A DNA stretch of 20,986 bases, from contig CAMBHM010000002.1 in assembly GCA_945867185.1 (NCBI GenBank), positions 1-20,986 on the forward strand, read 5' to 3'. Under the pieces are notes generated by a model. The model was not told where the DNA came from, ran no database searches, and worked only from the letters and a program-made list of their open reading frames with translations. Source of the DNA: Legionella genomosp. 1 (lineage in GTDB: Bacteria > Pseudomonadota > Gammaproteobacteria > Legionellales > Legionellaceae). Of the stretch, positions 14,290 to 20,986 are shown in pieces (the first letter of the stretch is position 1; the number at the start of each line of letters is the position of its first letter). The position numbers and the translations under genes are program-made.

Positions 14290-14952
14290 ATGGGTCGTCA
14301 AAACAGGGATCAACGCACCCTCCGTATTACCGAGATCTTTTATTCCTTGCAGGGAGAATCCAGCACAGTGGGTTGGCCGACGGTATTCGTTCGGCTAACC
14401 GGCTGCCCATTGCGTTGTCACTACTGCGATACGACTTATGCTTTTCAAGGCGGACAACTTCATACGCTGGAAGAAATCTTAAAACAAGTAGCCGCTTATC
14501 ATTGTCCACGAGTGTGTGTTACTGGAGGCGAACCGCTTGCTCAACTGGGTTGTATCGATCTCTTAACCGCACTATGCGACAACGGGTTTTTTGTCTCGCT
14601 TGAAACAAGTGGCGCTCGTGATATCGCAAACGTAGATAAGCGCGTCATGATTGTCATGGATTTAAAAACACCCGACTCCGGTGAATCTAAAAAAAATTTG
14701 TTTACAAATTTGACACACCTCAAACCAGAGGATCAAATCAAATTTGTACTCTGTAGCAGAGAAGACTATGAATGGGCTACCCGTATGATTACCGAACATC
14801 ATTTAGACCAGCATGCCCTCCTTCTTTTTTCGCCCAGTTTTGGACAATTAGATCCGACGAAACTTGCTGATTGGATCCTCGAAGACCGACTGCCTGTGCG
14901 CTTTCAATACCAGCTGCATAAGTTCTTGTGGCATGATGCCCCGGGCCACTAA
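14290..14952 (+). CDS. queE: 7-carboxy-7-deazaguanine synthase QueE
   Basis: This radical SAM enzyme converts 6-carboxy-tetrahydropterin to 7-carboxy-7-deazaguanine in the queuosine (preQ1) pathway. The 220-residue product has the opening ITEIFYSLQGESSTVGWP, the cluster motif C39-x3-C43-x2-C46 (TGCPLRCHYCDTTYAF), the SAM-binding VTGGEPLAQ near 76-84 and the conserved LETSGA. Length and motifs match the gammaproteobacterial enzyme. It follows cpoB by three bases. The usual next gene queC is absent, and diphosphomevalonate decarboxylase follows after 14 bases, so queuosine genes are split here. Confidence 0.93.
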   Translation: MGRQNRDQRTLRITEIFYSLQGESSTVGWPTVFVRLTGCPLRCHYCDTTYAFQGGQLHTLEEILKQVAAYHCPRVCVTGGEPLAQLGCIDLLTALCDNGFFVSLETSGARDIANVDKRVMIVMDLKTPDSGESKKNLFTNLTHLKPEDQIKFVLCSREDYEWATRMITEHHLDQHALLLFSPSFGQLDPTKLADWILEDRLPVRFQYQLHKFLWHDAPGH

Positions 14953-14966
14953 CATAGAGACTAACA

Positions 14967-15902
14967 ATGCACTGGTTTGCTAAAGCGCCTTCGAACATCG
15001 CACTCATCAAATATATGGGGAAGCTCGATACCGAACAAAATATTCCCATGAATCCTTCCCTCTCTTATACCTTAAATAACTTGGTTACGCATGTCGAACT
15101 TGAAGCACACAACGGCAACGAAGATCTCTGGAAATCGTTATCCTCTGATTTCACACTTACTCCAACAGCACAACATCGATTTTTAAAGCATCTGGCCCGA
15201 TTGAAAGGATGGGCTAATTATTCAGGCGCTTTTATTGTTCGATCAAGCAATAATTTCCCACTAGGCAGCGGCCTTGCTAGCTCTGCTTCCAGTTTTGCAG
15301 CACTCACTCAATGTGCTATAGCCGCCTTATGCGAGATCACTGATAGACCTATCCCTTCGATTGCAACACAAGCCTCCCTCAGCCGAGCAGGCTCAGGATC
15401 ATCTTGTCGATCTTTTTTCTCGCCATGGGCTCTCTGGGATGGAGAAACTGTCACAGCCACTACCCTGCCCTATGACACACTGCTCCATCAAGCCATTGTG
15501 ATAAGTCATGGAGAAAAAAAGGTATCCTCCAGTGAGGCGCATATAAGAATCAAATCAAGTCCCCTCTATGCAACTCGATCAACACGTGCAACAGAACGTT
15601 TACACCTATTACTGAATGCATTTTCAACGCGTAATTGGCTAAAAATTTACCAATTATGTTGGGATGAATTTCAAGATCTTCACCAATTATTTGCCACCGC
15701 AAGTGCCCCGTTTTCCTATATTACACCAGCTTGCGAAGCCATATTGTCCTCTGTGCAACAATTATGGCAACAAAATCATGACGGCCCCATCGTCACTATG
15801 GACGCAGGCCCCAACATCCACTTACTCTACCGACCCGACCAAGCACGTCTAGCAGAGCGTTTCAAATGCGATCAACTGGTAGGTCGTTATGATGTCTTAT
15901 GA
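14967..15902 (+). CDS. mvaD: Diphosphomevalonate decarboxylase
   Basis: It performs the ATP-dependent decarboxylation of mevalonate-5-diphosphate to IPP. The 311-residue protein shows the specific signatures APSNIALIKYMGK at 7-19, NIPMNPSLSYTL at 27-38, the GHMP ATP loop PLGSGLASSASSFAAL near 98-113, and RAGSGSSCRSFFSPWALWDG near 145-164, which contains the Ser-Arg substrate site. DAGPNIHLLY near 282-291 supplies the C-terminal substrate motif with its catalytic aspartate region. The length is typical. It is translationally coupled to mevalonate kinase, which starts 14 bases before its stop. The ribosome binding site is weak, so expression may depend on coupling to the queE operon. Confidence 0.92.
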   Translation: MHWFAKAPSNIALIKYMGKLDTEQNIPMNPSLSYTLNNLVTHVELEAHNGNEDLWKSLSSDFTLTPTAQHRFLKHLARLKGWANYSGAFIVRSSNNFPLGSGLASSASSFAALTQCAIAALCEITDRPIPSIATQASLSRAGSGSSCRSFFSPWALWDGETVTATTLPYDTLLHQAIVISHGEKKVSSSEAHIRIKSSPLYATRSTRATERLHLLLNAFSTRNWLKIYQLCWDEFQDLHQLFATASAPFSYITPACEAILSSVQQLWQQNHDGPIVTMDAGPNIHLLYRPDQARLAERFKCDQLVGRYDVL

Positions 15903-16752
15903 TTTTGAAACAATTACCCATGGGAAATGGATTTTAGCTGGAGAGCATGCTGTTATTCGCCAGCATGGCGCACTGGTCTTTCCATTACTTGAAAAACAAT
16001 TAATACTTCAGTATCGTTACTCAACTATTGAGGTAACAACCAAAACCGAGGGAGCACAAGATCATTTCATCTCAGATCTACTTTTCAAAGCCCTGAAACG
16101 GGGCCAAGCTCTATTACATCGACAAGATGAACGATTAACAGGGCACTTTCATCTTAAAAGCACCATCCCCATTGGCTCAGGATTGGGTGCCTCTGCAGCA
16201 CTCTGTGTCGCCCTAGCTCGCTGGTTTGAATGGTCCTATGGACTCAACTGCTCTTTGTTTGAATTTGCAACACAATTAGAACACCTTTTTCATGGTCAAA
16301 GTAGTGGCCTAGATATTGCTGGCGCGATGGCGTCCTCAGGCCTGTATTTCAAAGCGGGACACTGTACTCCAATCCGTCAACACTGGGAGCCTATCTGGCG
16401 ATTATCCGCCTCATCGCATCGAGGAATCACTGCCGAATGTATTCAACAAGTACAAACTCTGTGGAAAACCAATCCAACACGCGCAGAAAATATTGATCAA
16501 CTCATGGTCGAAAGCGTTACAGAGGCACAAGCAGCACTAGAAAACGCCTCATCCAATGCCTTGCCTGCCCTTGCAACTGCTATAAACAAAGCAGAAACCT
16601 GTTTCGAACAATGGGGACTCATCAATGATGATTTACGAACTCACATCCAAGAGTTACGATCCGCTGGAGCCCTTGCGGCAAAACCTACCGGCTCTGGCGG
16701 TGGCGGTTACGTTATTAGCTTATGGAACGACGTTTCTAAGTACCCTTTTTAA
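15889..16752 (+). CDS. mvk: Mevalonate kinase, 3' end replaced
   Basis: It phosphorylates mevalonate. GHMP motifs are complete: GKWILAGEHAVIRQHGALVFPL at the N-terminus (about 11-32), IPIGSGLGASAAL near 93-105, LEHLFHGQSSGLD near 128-140 (mevalonate kinase signature), and PTGSGGGGYVISLW near 266-279. The homologous sequence ends there. The last residues (NDVSKYPF) and the stop appear to come from foreign DNA, because serine resolvase coding sequence starts in another frame at about 16735. Homologues usually continue for a short tail after SLW, so roughly 10-15 residues may be lost. All catalytic motifs remain, so activity is possible. It is the only recognisable mevalonate kinase in the window. 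Confidence 0.85.
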   Translation: MMSYDFETITHGKWILAGEHAVIRQHGALVFPLLEKQLILQYRYSTIEVTTKTEGAQDHFISDLLFKALKRGQALLHRQDERLTGHFHLKSTIPIGSGLGASAALCVALARWFEWSYGLNCSLFEFATQLEHLFHGQSSGLDIAGAMASSGLYFKAGHCTPIRQHWEPIWRLSASSHRGITAECIQQVQTLWKTNPTRAENIDQLMVESVTEAQAALENASSNALPALATAINKAETCFEQWGLINDDLRTHIQELRSAGALAAKPTGSGGGGYVISLWNDVSKYPF

Positions 16753-17210
16753 AAGCGACACTGTAGTGCTCCAAGTTGATGCCCTTAGAAAAGCAGGTTG
16801 CGATCAAATTCATGAAGAAATTGCTAGTGGTGCAAAAACAGCAAGACCCATGCTTGAAGAAATTATGCGAAATATTCGCGAAGACGATGTTTTGGTTATT
16901 TGGAAGTTGGATAGACTTGGGCGCAATCTGGCTCATCTTATCCACTTAACCAATCAACTGATCGAGAAAAAAAATTGGCTTAATCAGTTTGAACGATCCA
17001 ACTGATACATCAACCGCGCAAGGTAGAATGGTTTTTGGTATTTTTGCGACACTGGCAGAATTTGAGCGAGAGTTAATTCGTGAGCGAACCCAGGCTGGGC
17101 TCAAATCTGCTCGCGCACGTGGACGGAAAGGCGGACGCCCTAAAGGGATGTCTCAAGCAGCGATAGAAAAAGCAGGCATTGCGGAAGCACTTTTTGAACA
17201 CAGCAAATGA
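16735..17210 (+). pseudogene. Serine resolvase (TnpR/invertase family), truncated and frameshifted
   Basis: The frame first reads LQVDALRKAGCDQIHEE, then ASGAKTARPMLEEIMRNIRE and DDVLVIWKLDRLGRNLAHLI. After a frame change it continues LNDPTDTSTAQGRMVFGIFA, TLAEFERELIRERTQAGL and ARGRKGGRPKG. Together these form the catalytic and E-helix region of a small serine recombinase. The first ~8 residues with the ARVS catalytic serine motif are missing; the recognisable part begins at ST near 16737. The frame breaks in a run of eight A at 16967-16974; seven A would restore one continuous frame. The C-terminal helix-turn-helix is also cut off, after EALFEHSK. It therefore cannot be active. It sits on the mevalonate kinase breakpoint. 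Confidence 0.85.
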
Positions 17211-17783
17211 AACGTAATAGTTGGAGTGCCATGAGGCGATGGGATTTTGTAAGCATGATGAATGCGGGAAGCAAGCTCTTTGCAGGCATTCATAAGCGAA
17301 AGCGGTATGCTCACCCCAATCACGAAGTTCACTTGATGGCTAGAAATATCAGTGACTGGTTAACCCATGATGTTCAAGCGATCATTAATGGAACCTATAC
17401 GCCGCGCTTTCTTAAGCGACACTATTTTAAAGATGAAATGGTTGACCAACTGCATTTGTCTGACCGAATTTTGCAAAATTTATTGCTCAAACAGTTAAAG
17501 CCCACATTTGCACATATCATGAACCCAAACTGTTACCATTTGCATGGCCCTAGTGGTGTTAAATTAGCAACGCAGCGTATCAAGGAAGCCCTAACATTAC
17601 AACAACCTAAATACATCATCCGCGCCGATATCAAATCCTATTACAAATCGATTCGACACCATTTATTGATTGAAGACGTTAAACGTCATTATAGCGACCC
17701 AAATGTACAGTTAATGTTGGAAAACATCATTAAAAATCCAATTGAAACGCCTCGGGGCTACAAAAATCCAGATTATGGCATTC
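17207..17783 (+). pseudogene. Reverse transcriptase, N-terminal part only
   Basis: About 192 residues resemble bacterial reverse transcriptases: KRHYFKDEMVDQLHLSDRILQNLLLKQLKP (RT0/RT1 region), CYHLHGPSGVKLATQRI, and IIRADIKSYYKSIRHHLL near 137-155, whose D141 is the first catalytic aspartate. The end is NPIETPRGYKNPDYGI, corresponding to the start of block RT4. After residue 192 the homology stops and the frame continues with unrelated sequence to 17923. The YxDD catalytic box and thumb are absent, so it cannot polymerise. The subclass (retron, group II intron, DGR or unclassified) cannot be decided from this piece. No retron-like ncRNA or intron structure is evident. The first ~17 residues overlap the end of the resolvase fragment and may not be original. 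Confidence 0.75.
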
Positions 17784-18084
17784 GAAATCTCTGCATGAAA
17801 ATATCGTTCCGCATGCGAGAACGTTACGAAATGCACGCGAACAAGTTAAGCAAATGGTTACTGATGGGATTTCTGCCCACCGAATCAAGAGTTACTTGCG
17901 TCGTTGGTGCGCGTGGTGGGTGAAATCGTCACAAAGCTGGCAAGCTCAGGAATTACTGGTATGGTTTTTAGCGGTCTGCTGGGACACAACTGCTGCGAGC
18001 ATCGCGACAGACGTGATCCATGAGACTACACGGACATACCAGGGGTACTCGCCGGCGGGCTTAAATGCTCTCGCGAAAGCGTGA
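17782..18084 (+). pseudogene. Fragment of a hypothetical protein, perhaps a reverse-transcriptase-linked partner
   Basis: In the frame +1 to the reverse transcriptase, an open stretch runs from about 17779 to the TGA at 18082. It reads ENIVPHARTLRNAREQVKQM, then ISAHRIKSYLRRWCAWWVKS and SWQAQELLVWFLAVCW. The Trp-rich composition and helical pattern look like genuine protein rather than a shadow. No ATG opens it; the first internal ATG is at 17854. It appears fused to the RT fragment by a deletion near 17783. From memory a similar Trp-rich short protein accompanies related RT genes, but I am not sure of this. The function is unknown. Confidence 0.4.
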
Positions 18085-20557
18085 GATCGACGGTTCTCAC
18101 TTCATCAAGGCGGCTAACGGCCGCCAAATCAAGGCCGGGACCGCAAAGGGCCGTGCCATCACGGCCGCCCACCACGTGCCGAAGGGCGAAGGGCCGCAGC
18201 AGCGGCGAAGATGCCGCCAGTAATGCAAAATCGAAACCGGGACCAGAAGATGAAGCCGATAGCGGGAACCAAGATGAATTAGCAGTAACGTAATTATCCA
18301 AAGTAAGCCGCCGTGGCAACGTTTCTTCATTAAATGAAGGCAACGGGTCAAACGACCGGTCTGGTCTGCAATACTCATGAGCGATATGGGCTGGAACATC
18401 CCGCTGAGCCTTGCCCACCGACATCCAGGCCATGTCTTGCTCGTGATAAGTCCATTTATCGTAGTTAGTCACGAACGTATCAAGAGCTGTAACCAATGAA
18501 TGGAAATCAAATTTCAATTTGTTGCTGAGCTTTTTAGCCGGTGATGGGATAAAAAGGGAGGCGATAAAGAACACGGGGTACGTTACATAGCAGAGTAATT
18601 GAAAATAGGCAGAACCCGTCGGTATAAAGCGGCGCTTGTGCTGCTGTGCCAACGCTTTTTTAAGCTGTTCATACTCTGTTGCCGTAAAGGATACCGTTTT
18701 ATAATTGTGCTCTGTGGCTGTATTTAGTTTATTTTGGCGTTGGCCTAGCATCGTTTTTAAACGGTGAAATTCATCGACATTCAAGTCTTTCAGAATAAAA
18801 CTCATGTCATAATGTGCATTTTTGTAGGATAGCCCATGCTGCTGATAAGCCAGGCCTGAGCGTTCCATCTCGTTCACTTTGTCTAACATCAGTGCTTTGA
18901 TATCATCATTCATATGGCGTTCTAACATACGTTGCATATGGGTATCTTTCGCCCAATAGGCGTACTCATAAGCCGTACAATGAAAGGTCCGTCCTGAATA
19001 GTCGGTAAATTTACCGCGTGTTCTCAAGAGTGTCTGTTTGTCCCCAGCTGATTGCAAGATAGTGTTGGCCTCTTCTTGCTTGCCTTTTGCGACATCATCT
19101 AAAAGCGCACGGACTTTAAACGCAGGTAACGCGTGACATGCATCGACAACCTCTTTAGGAAGTTTGTCCAATTGTACATCGTCGAGTTTATCCATGAGTG
19201 TTTCGGGCGCGATTTCTATTGTTGTCATCGGTTCATCTTGAAGCCTGACCGTGTCTTGACGGGCACGTGCCTCATTGCGAATCTCGACTAGTCTGGCTTG
19301 GGTTTCGGGTGTGGCATGGGCAATGTGCGAAAAATCCGTGCAAATTAAACCGTCGCTGGTGGTAAAGATATCGTTTTCGCCATGTGCTTCCATATCCAAT
19401 AGCATGAAATCATCCATGTGTGGATTCTCTTTGGTCGCCGTGACCGTGCGATAGGTGGTGTTAAATTTTTGTTGAACCGCATCGTTATCCGCGGACGTTA
19501 GCTCGCGAGACAAGTGAAATGTTTCTTTATGAGCATTGAAAAATACAATGAGTGCCGGCTCTACATCCTCGCCTCGACTGAGTACTTGTGCCACAAGATG
19601 GACAAGTGTTTGACTTAAAGCAGGTGAGTTATCCAGAATTTTCCCGAAATTTTTATCGCTGATACCGTTCGCTCGACAATAGACATTCAAAACACCCAAA
19701 TAAAATTGCGTTAATATCGATAAATGCTCGGTTTTTTCATCGGGATTGACTGAAGACTTGAGATAAAAAGGTGGGCTTTGCAATGTCGTCTCAAGACTTG
19801 GTGCACAAAGCCCTAGCAGGGCATTGATATACCCTTCAGGCGTTGTATCTTCATCAAATCCCATTATTCCATCAACATAAGCTTTATTGACTACTTGCTC
19901 TTGACGCCGCTCACCAAGTCTTTTTTTGAAAAAATCGGCTGGTACCTGACATTGAACGGCTAACACCTCTTGGATGTTTTCAAACGAGGCACTGGAGGGC
20001 AGGGCCTCCAATGCTTTCGCTGTAAGCGCTGCGCGCGGGTCAGGTCTTCCAAAGGTGACGGTAGGAAAAACCGCATGCATCTTATTGTACAAAGAGGATA
20101 ATGGATTGCCGAAACGATCATTGCCTCGATTGATTGTAAAGACCGGATTTACCACGACAGAATAAGGGTCTTGACTCCGTGGTCTTAATTGAATACTGTA
20201 TAAATTCGACGGATTCGCAAGAACGGTGTTCACCACAGATTTATAGTTACCTCTCATACTTATGACGGCATTCAGGTACATGTTAATTTGAACCAAGCGT
20301 TCTTTTTTGGCAAGGTAGCGCGCATCACCTTCTTCTAGCAAGAGCAGATGAAATTCAAGCGTGTTTTTATAGGACTCTAACTCCCTGACAGCACCAGCTT
20401 CAAAAAATTCCTTCAACTCAAGCCCTGATCTACACGTGTTATCGGTGCTGATATCAAAGCCCGCAGTAATAGGCACCCGAAGATGAACGTGATTGCTAGC
20501 AGGATGAATGCGAATGTAACGAAAGTTGCTTGGTTCGTTTAATGGGATTCGTATCAT
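18026..20557 (-). CDS. Large hypothetical protein, candidate Dot/Icm-type effector
   Basis: The 843-residue product matches no enzyme family that I can name. It has no signal peptide and is largely hydrophilic. There is one hydrophobic segment at about residues 651-670 (YFQLLCYVTYPVFFIASLFI), followed by a conserved-looking module with AWMSVGKAQRDVPAHIAHEY, CRPDRSFDPLP, FNEETLPRRLTL and SSWFPLSASSSGPGFDFALL. Similar C-terminal modules occur, as I recall, in large Legionella-type hypothetical and effector-like proteins. The size, lack of catalytic motifs and setting amid mobile DNA suit a secreted effector; this is inference. An AAAGGA box precedes the ATG. The last ~60 codons lie in a segment with 72% GC (18121-18180), unlike the rest, and the stop lies inside the reverse-transcriptase-partner remnant, so the C-terminus is probably not native. 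Confidence 0.6.
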   Translation of the reverse strand: MIRIPLNEPSNFRYIRIHPASNHVHLRVPITAGFDISTDNTCRSGLELKEFFEAGAVRELESYKNTLEFHLLLLEEGDARYLAKKERLVQINMYLNAVISMRGNYKSVVNTVLANPSNLYSIQLRPRSQDPYSVVVNPVFTINRGNDRFGNPLSSLYNKMHAVFPTVTFGRPDPRAALTAKALEALPSSASFENIQEVLAVQCQVPADFFKKRLGERRQEQVVNKAYVDGIMGFDEDTTPEGYINALLGLCAPSLETTLQSPPFYLKSSVNPDEKTEHLSILTQFYLGVLNVYCRANGISDKNFGKILDNSPALSQTLVHLVAQVLSRGEDVEPALIVFFNAHKETFHLSRELTSADNDAVQQKFNTTYRTVTATKENPHMDDFMLLDMEAHGENDIFTTSDGLICTDFSHIAHATPETQARLVEIRNEARARQDTVRLQDEPMTTIEIAPETLMDKLDDVQLDKLPKEVVDACHALPAFKVRALLDDVAKGKQEEANTILQSAGDKQTLLRTRGKFTDYSGRTFHCTAYEYAYWAKDTHMQRMLERHMNDDIKALMLDKVNEMERSGLAYQQHGLSYKNAHYDMSFILKDLNVDEFHRLKTMLGQRQNKLNTATEHNYKTVSFTATEYEQLKKALAQQHKRRFIPTGSAYFQLLCYVTYPVFFIASLFIPSPAKKLSNKLKFDFHSLVTALDTFVTNYDKWTYHEQDMAWMSVGKAQRDVPAHIAHEYCRPDRSFDPLPSFNEETLPRRLTLDNYVTANSSWFPLSASSSGPGFDFALLAASSPLLRPFALRHVVGGRDGTALCGPGLDLAAVSRLDEVRTVDLTLSREHLSPPASTPGMSV
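18065..18223 (+). other. Possible GC-rich 52-codon ORF antisense to the large protein gene
   Basis: An ATG at 18065 opens a frame to the TAA at 18221, encoding a basic peptide (REIDGSHFIKAANGRQIKAG and on). My hand count over 45 codons from 18086 gives G+C of about 67%, 56% and 80% at codon positions 1, 2 and 3. That is the pattern of real coding DNA from a high-GC source read on the plus strand. The sample is small and no ribosome binding site is clear, so it may be a fragment of foreign DNA rather than a working gene. Confidence 0.25.
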
Positions 20558-20681
20558 AAAATTTGTCCTTTTCTATCCGGTATGCGTTTATTGTAACTGA
20601 TTATGGCTTGATTTGAAATATTTTGTTTTAATTTTGAACTGAGCGTTTTTGGGGGTTCTTAACCAGAACCCGAATAACACT
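20558..20681. other. Upstream region of the large protein gene with a short hairpin
   Basis: This is AT-rich non-coding DNA between the leftward large protein gene and the rightward IS66 remnant. It contains a 7-bp perfect hairpin gggttct-taacc-agaaccc at 20653-20671 with no T-run on either side, so it is more likely an operator-like palindrome than a terminator. No clear minus-strand promoter was found. Confidence 0.4.
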
Positions 20682-20709
20682 TTGTTTTTATATGGTTTTT
20701 TGATATAAT
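20682..20709 (+). promoter_or_regulatory. Strong extended -10 promoter reading into the IS66 remnant
   Basis: A perfect TATAAT at 20704-20709 is preceded by TGA (extended -10, TGN), with TTGTTT at 20682-20687 as a weak -35 box and a 16-bp spacer. It lies 8 bp upstream of an ATG at 20717 (nine-codon frame) and 34 bp upstream of the transposase ATG at 20743. Confidence 0.55.
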
Positions 20710-20742
20710 TACACCCATGAAAACACTAACAAAATTATCAAA

Positions 20743-20986
20743 ATGACCTCTGTTTCTGCCGTACAATTAGAGCAACTTCAGCAAGAAAATTATCGCCAGG
20801 AGGCGATGTTCGGGGAGGCCAATATCTCGATAACCCGCGGGACACTGAGTAACTGGATGATAAAATCGGCAAACCTGCTTACGCCGATGAAACACCGGTG
20901 CAGGTCTTGAAAGAAAAAGACCGCCTGCCCACGCAAAAATCATACATGTGGCTATTTATCGGTGGTCCACCGGATAAACGAGCGTT
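20743..20986 (+). pseudogene. IS66-family TnpC transposase remnant with internal deletions (runs off window)
   Basis: The first frame (ATG 20743) starts MTSVSAVQLEQLQQENYR, like the leucine-zipper-type N-terminus of IS66 TnpC, and jumps at once to QEAMFGEANISITRGTLSNW, which belongs hundreds of residues later. It ends after SANLLTP with a stop at 20908. In a different frame from about 20876 the transposase resumes with YADETPVQVLKEKDRLP and SYMWLFIGGPPDKRA, including the first catalytic aspartate (ADETP) of the DDE triad. At least two internal deletions therefore shortened the gene, and the second also changed the frame. A nine-codon frame at 20717-20746 overlaps the start. The copy is inactive; its far end lies beyond the window. 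Confidence 0.8.

Noticed and set aside
16625..16734. N-terminal 37 codons of the resolvase frame starting at 16625
   Set aside because: They are the out-of-frame translation of mevalonate kinase; resolvase homology only begins near 16737.
17207..18084. Retron or diversity-generating retroelement
   Set aside because: There is no msr/msd-like inverted repeat, no template/variable repeat pair and no Avd gene, and the RT is incomplete.
18081..18293. 70-codon plus-strand ORF
   Set aside because: Arg/Ser/Pro-rich low-complexity translation in the wrong frame of a GC-rich stretch, starting inside another frame's stop.

Overview
The window looks like chromosomal DNA of a Legionellales-type gammaproteobacterium (Legionella/Coxiella relatives). 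It carries a bacterial mevalonate pathway, which is rare in gammaproteobacteria but established in that order, next to ordinary gammaproteobacterial envelope genes (MCE/Mla-type transporter, Pal, CpoB) and queE. Most of the sequence is moderately AT-rich. The order-level assignment is an inference from gene content.

Layout. (1) 1-2100 is a scrapyard of mobile DNA: a RecG/AlbA-type ATP-binding protein missing its N-terminal domain and carrying a 21-bp tandem repeat, a start-less small-ORF remnant, an IS21-like repeated end, and the C-terminal catalytic half of a tyrosine recombinase. (2) 2101-5745 is a 3.6-kb cargo block bounded by a perfect 48-bp direct repeat of the 3' half of the tRNA-Arg(TCG) gene. 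It encodes an AbiEi/AbiEii toxin-antitoxin pair behind a perfect 20-bp inverted repeat, plus a lytic-transglycosylase-type putative toxin with a translationally coupled secreted partner. No integrase lies inside, so it resembles a cis-mobilizable element stacked beside the remnant integrase. (3) 5699-6066 is a tRNA cluster, Lys(TTT)-Lys(CTT)-Arg(TCG), with a good promoter.

(4) 6099-9255 (minus strand) is the operon fni - HMG-CoA reductase - phosphomevalonate-kinase-like GHMP kinase. (5) 9382-12743 (plus strand) is an MCE/Mla-type lipid ABC transporter: STAS-permease fusion, ATPase, MCE protein and auxiliary lipoprotein. (6) 12869-14952 holds pal, cpoB and queE. (7) 14967-16752 holds diphosphomevalonate decarboxylase and mevalonate kinase. 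The two mevalonate blocks together supply HMG-CoA to IPP/DMAPP; HMG-CoA synthase is not in the window. The mevalonate kinase gene loses its extreme 3' end at a breakpoint.

(8) 16735-18084 is a second scrapyard: a serine resolvase with its start removed and an A-tract frameshift, a reverse transcriptase cut before its catalytic YxDD box, and a fragment of a putative partner protein fused onto it. (9) 18026-20557 (minus strand) encodes an 843-residue protein of unknown function, possibly a secreted effector, whose last ~60 codons lie in a very GC-rich segment. (10) 20682-20986 is a deleted IS66-family transposase remnant running off the window.

The best candidates for something new are the integrase-less tRNA-Arg cargo element with its transglycosylase/secreted-partner pair, the large effector-like protein, and the reverse transcriptase with its partner fragment.
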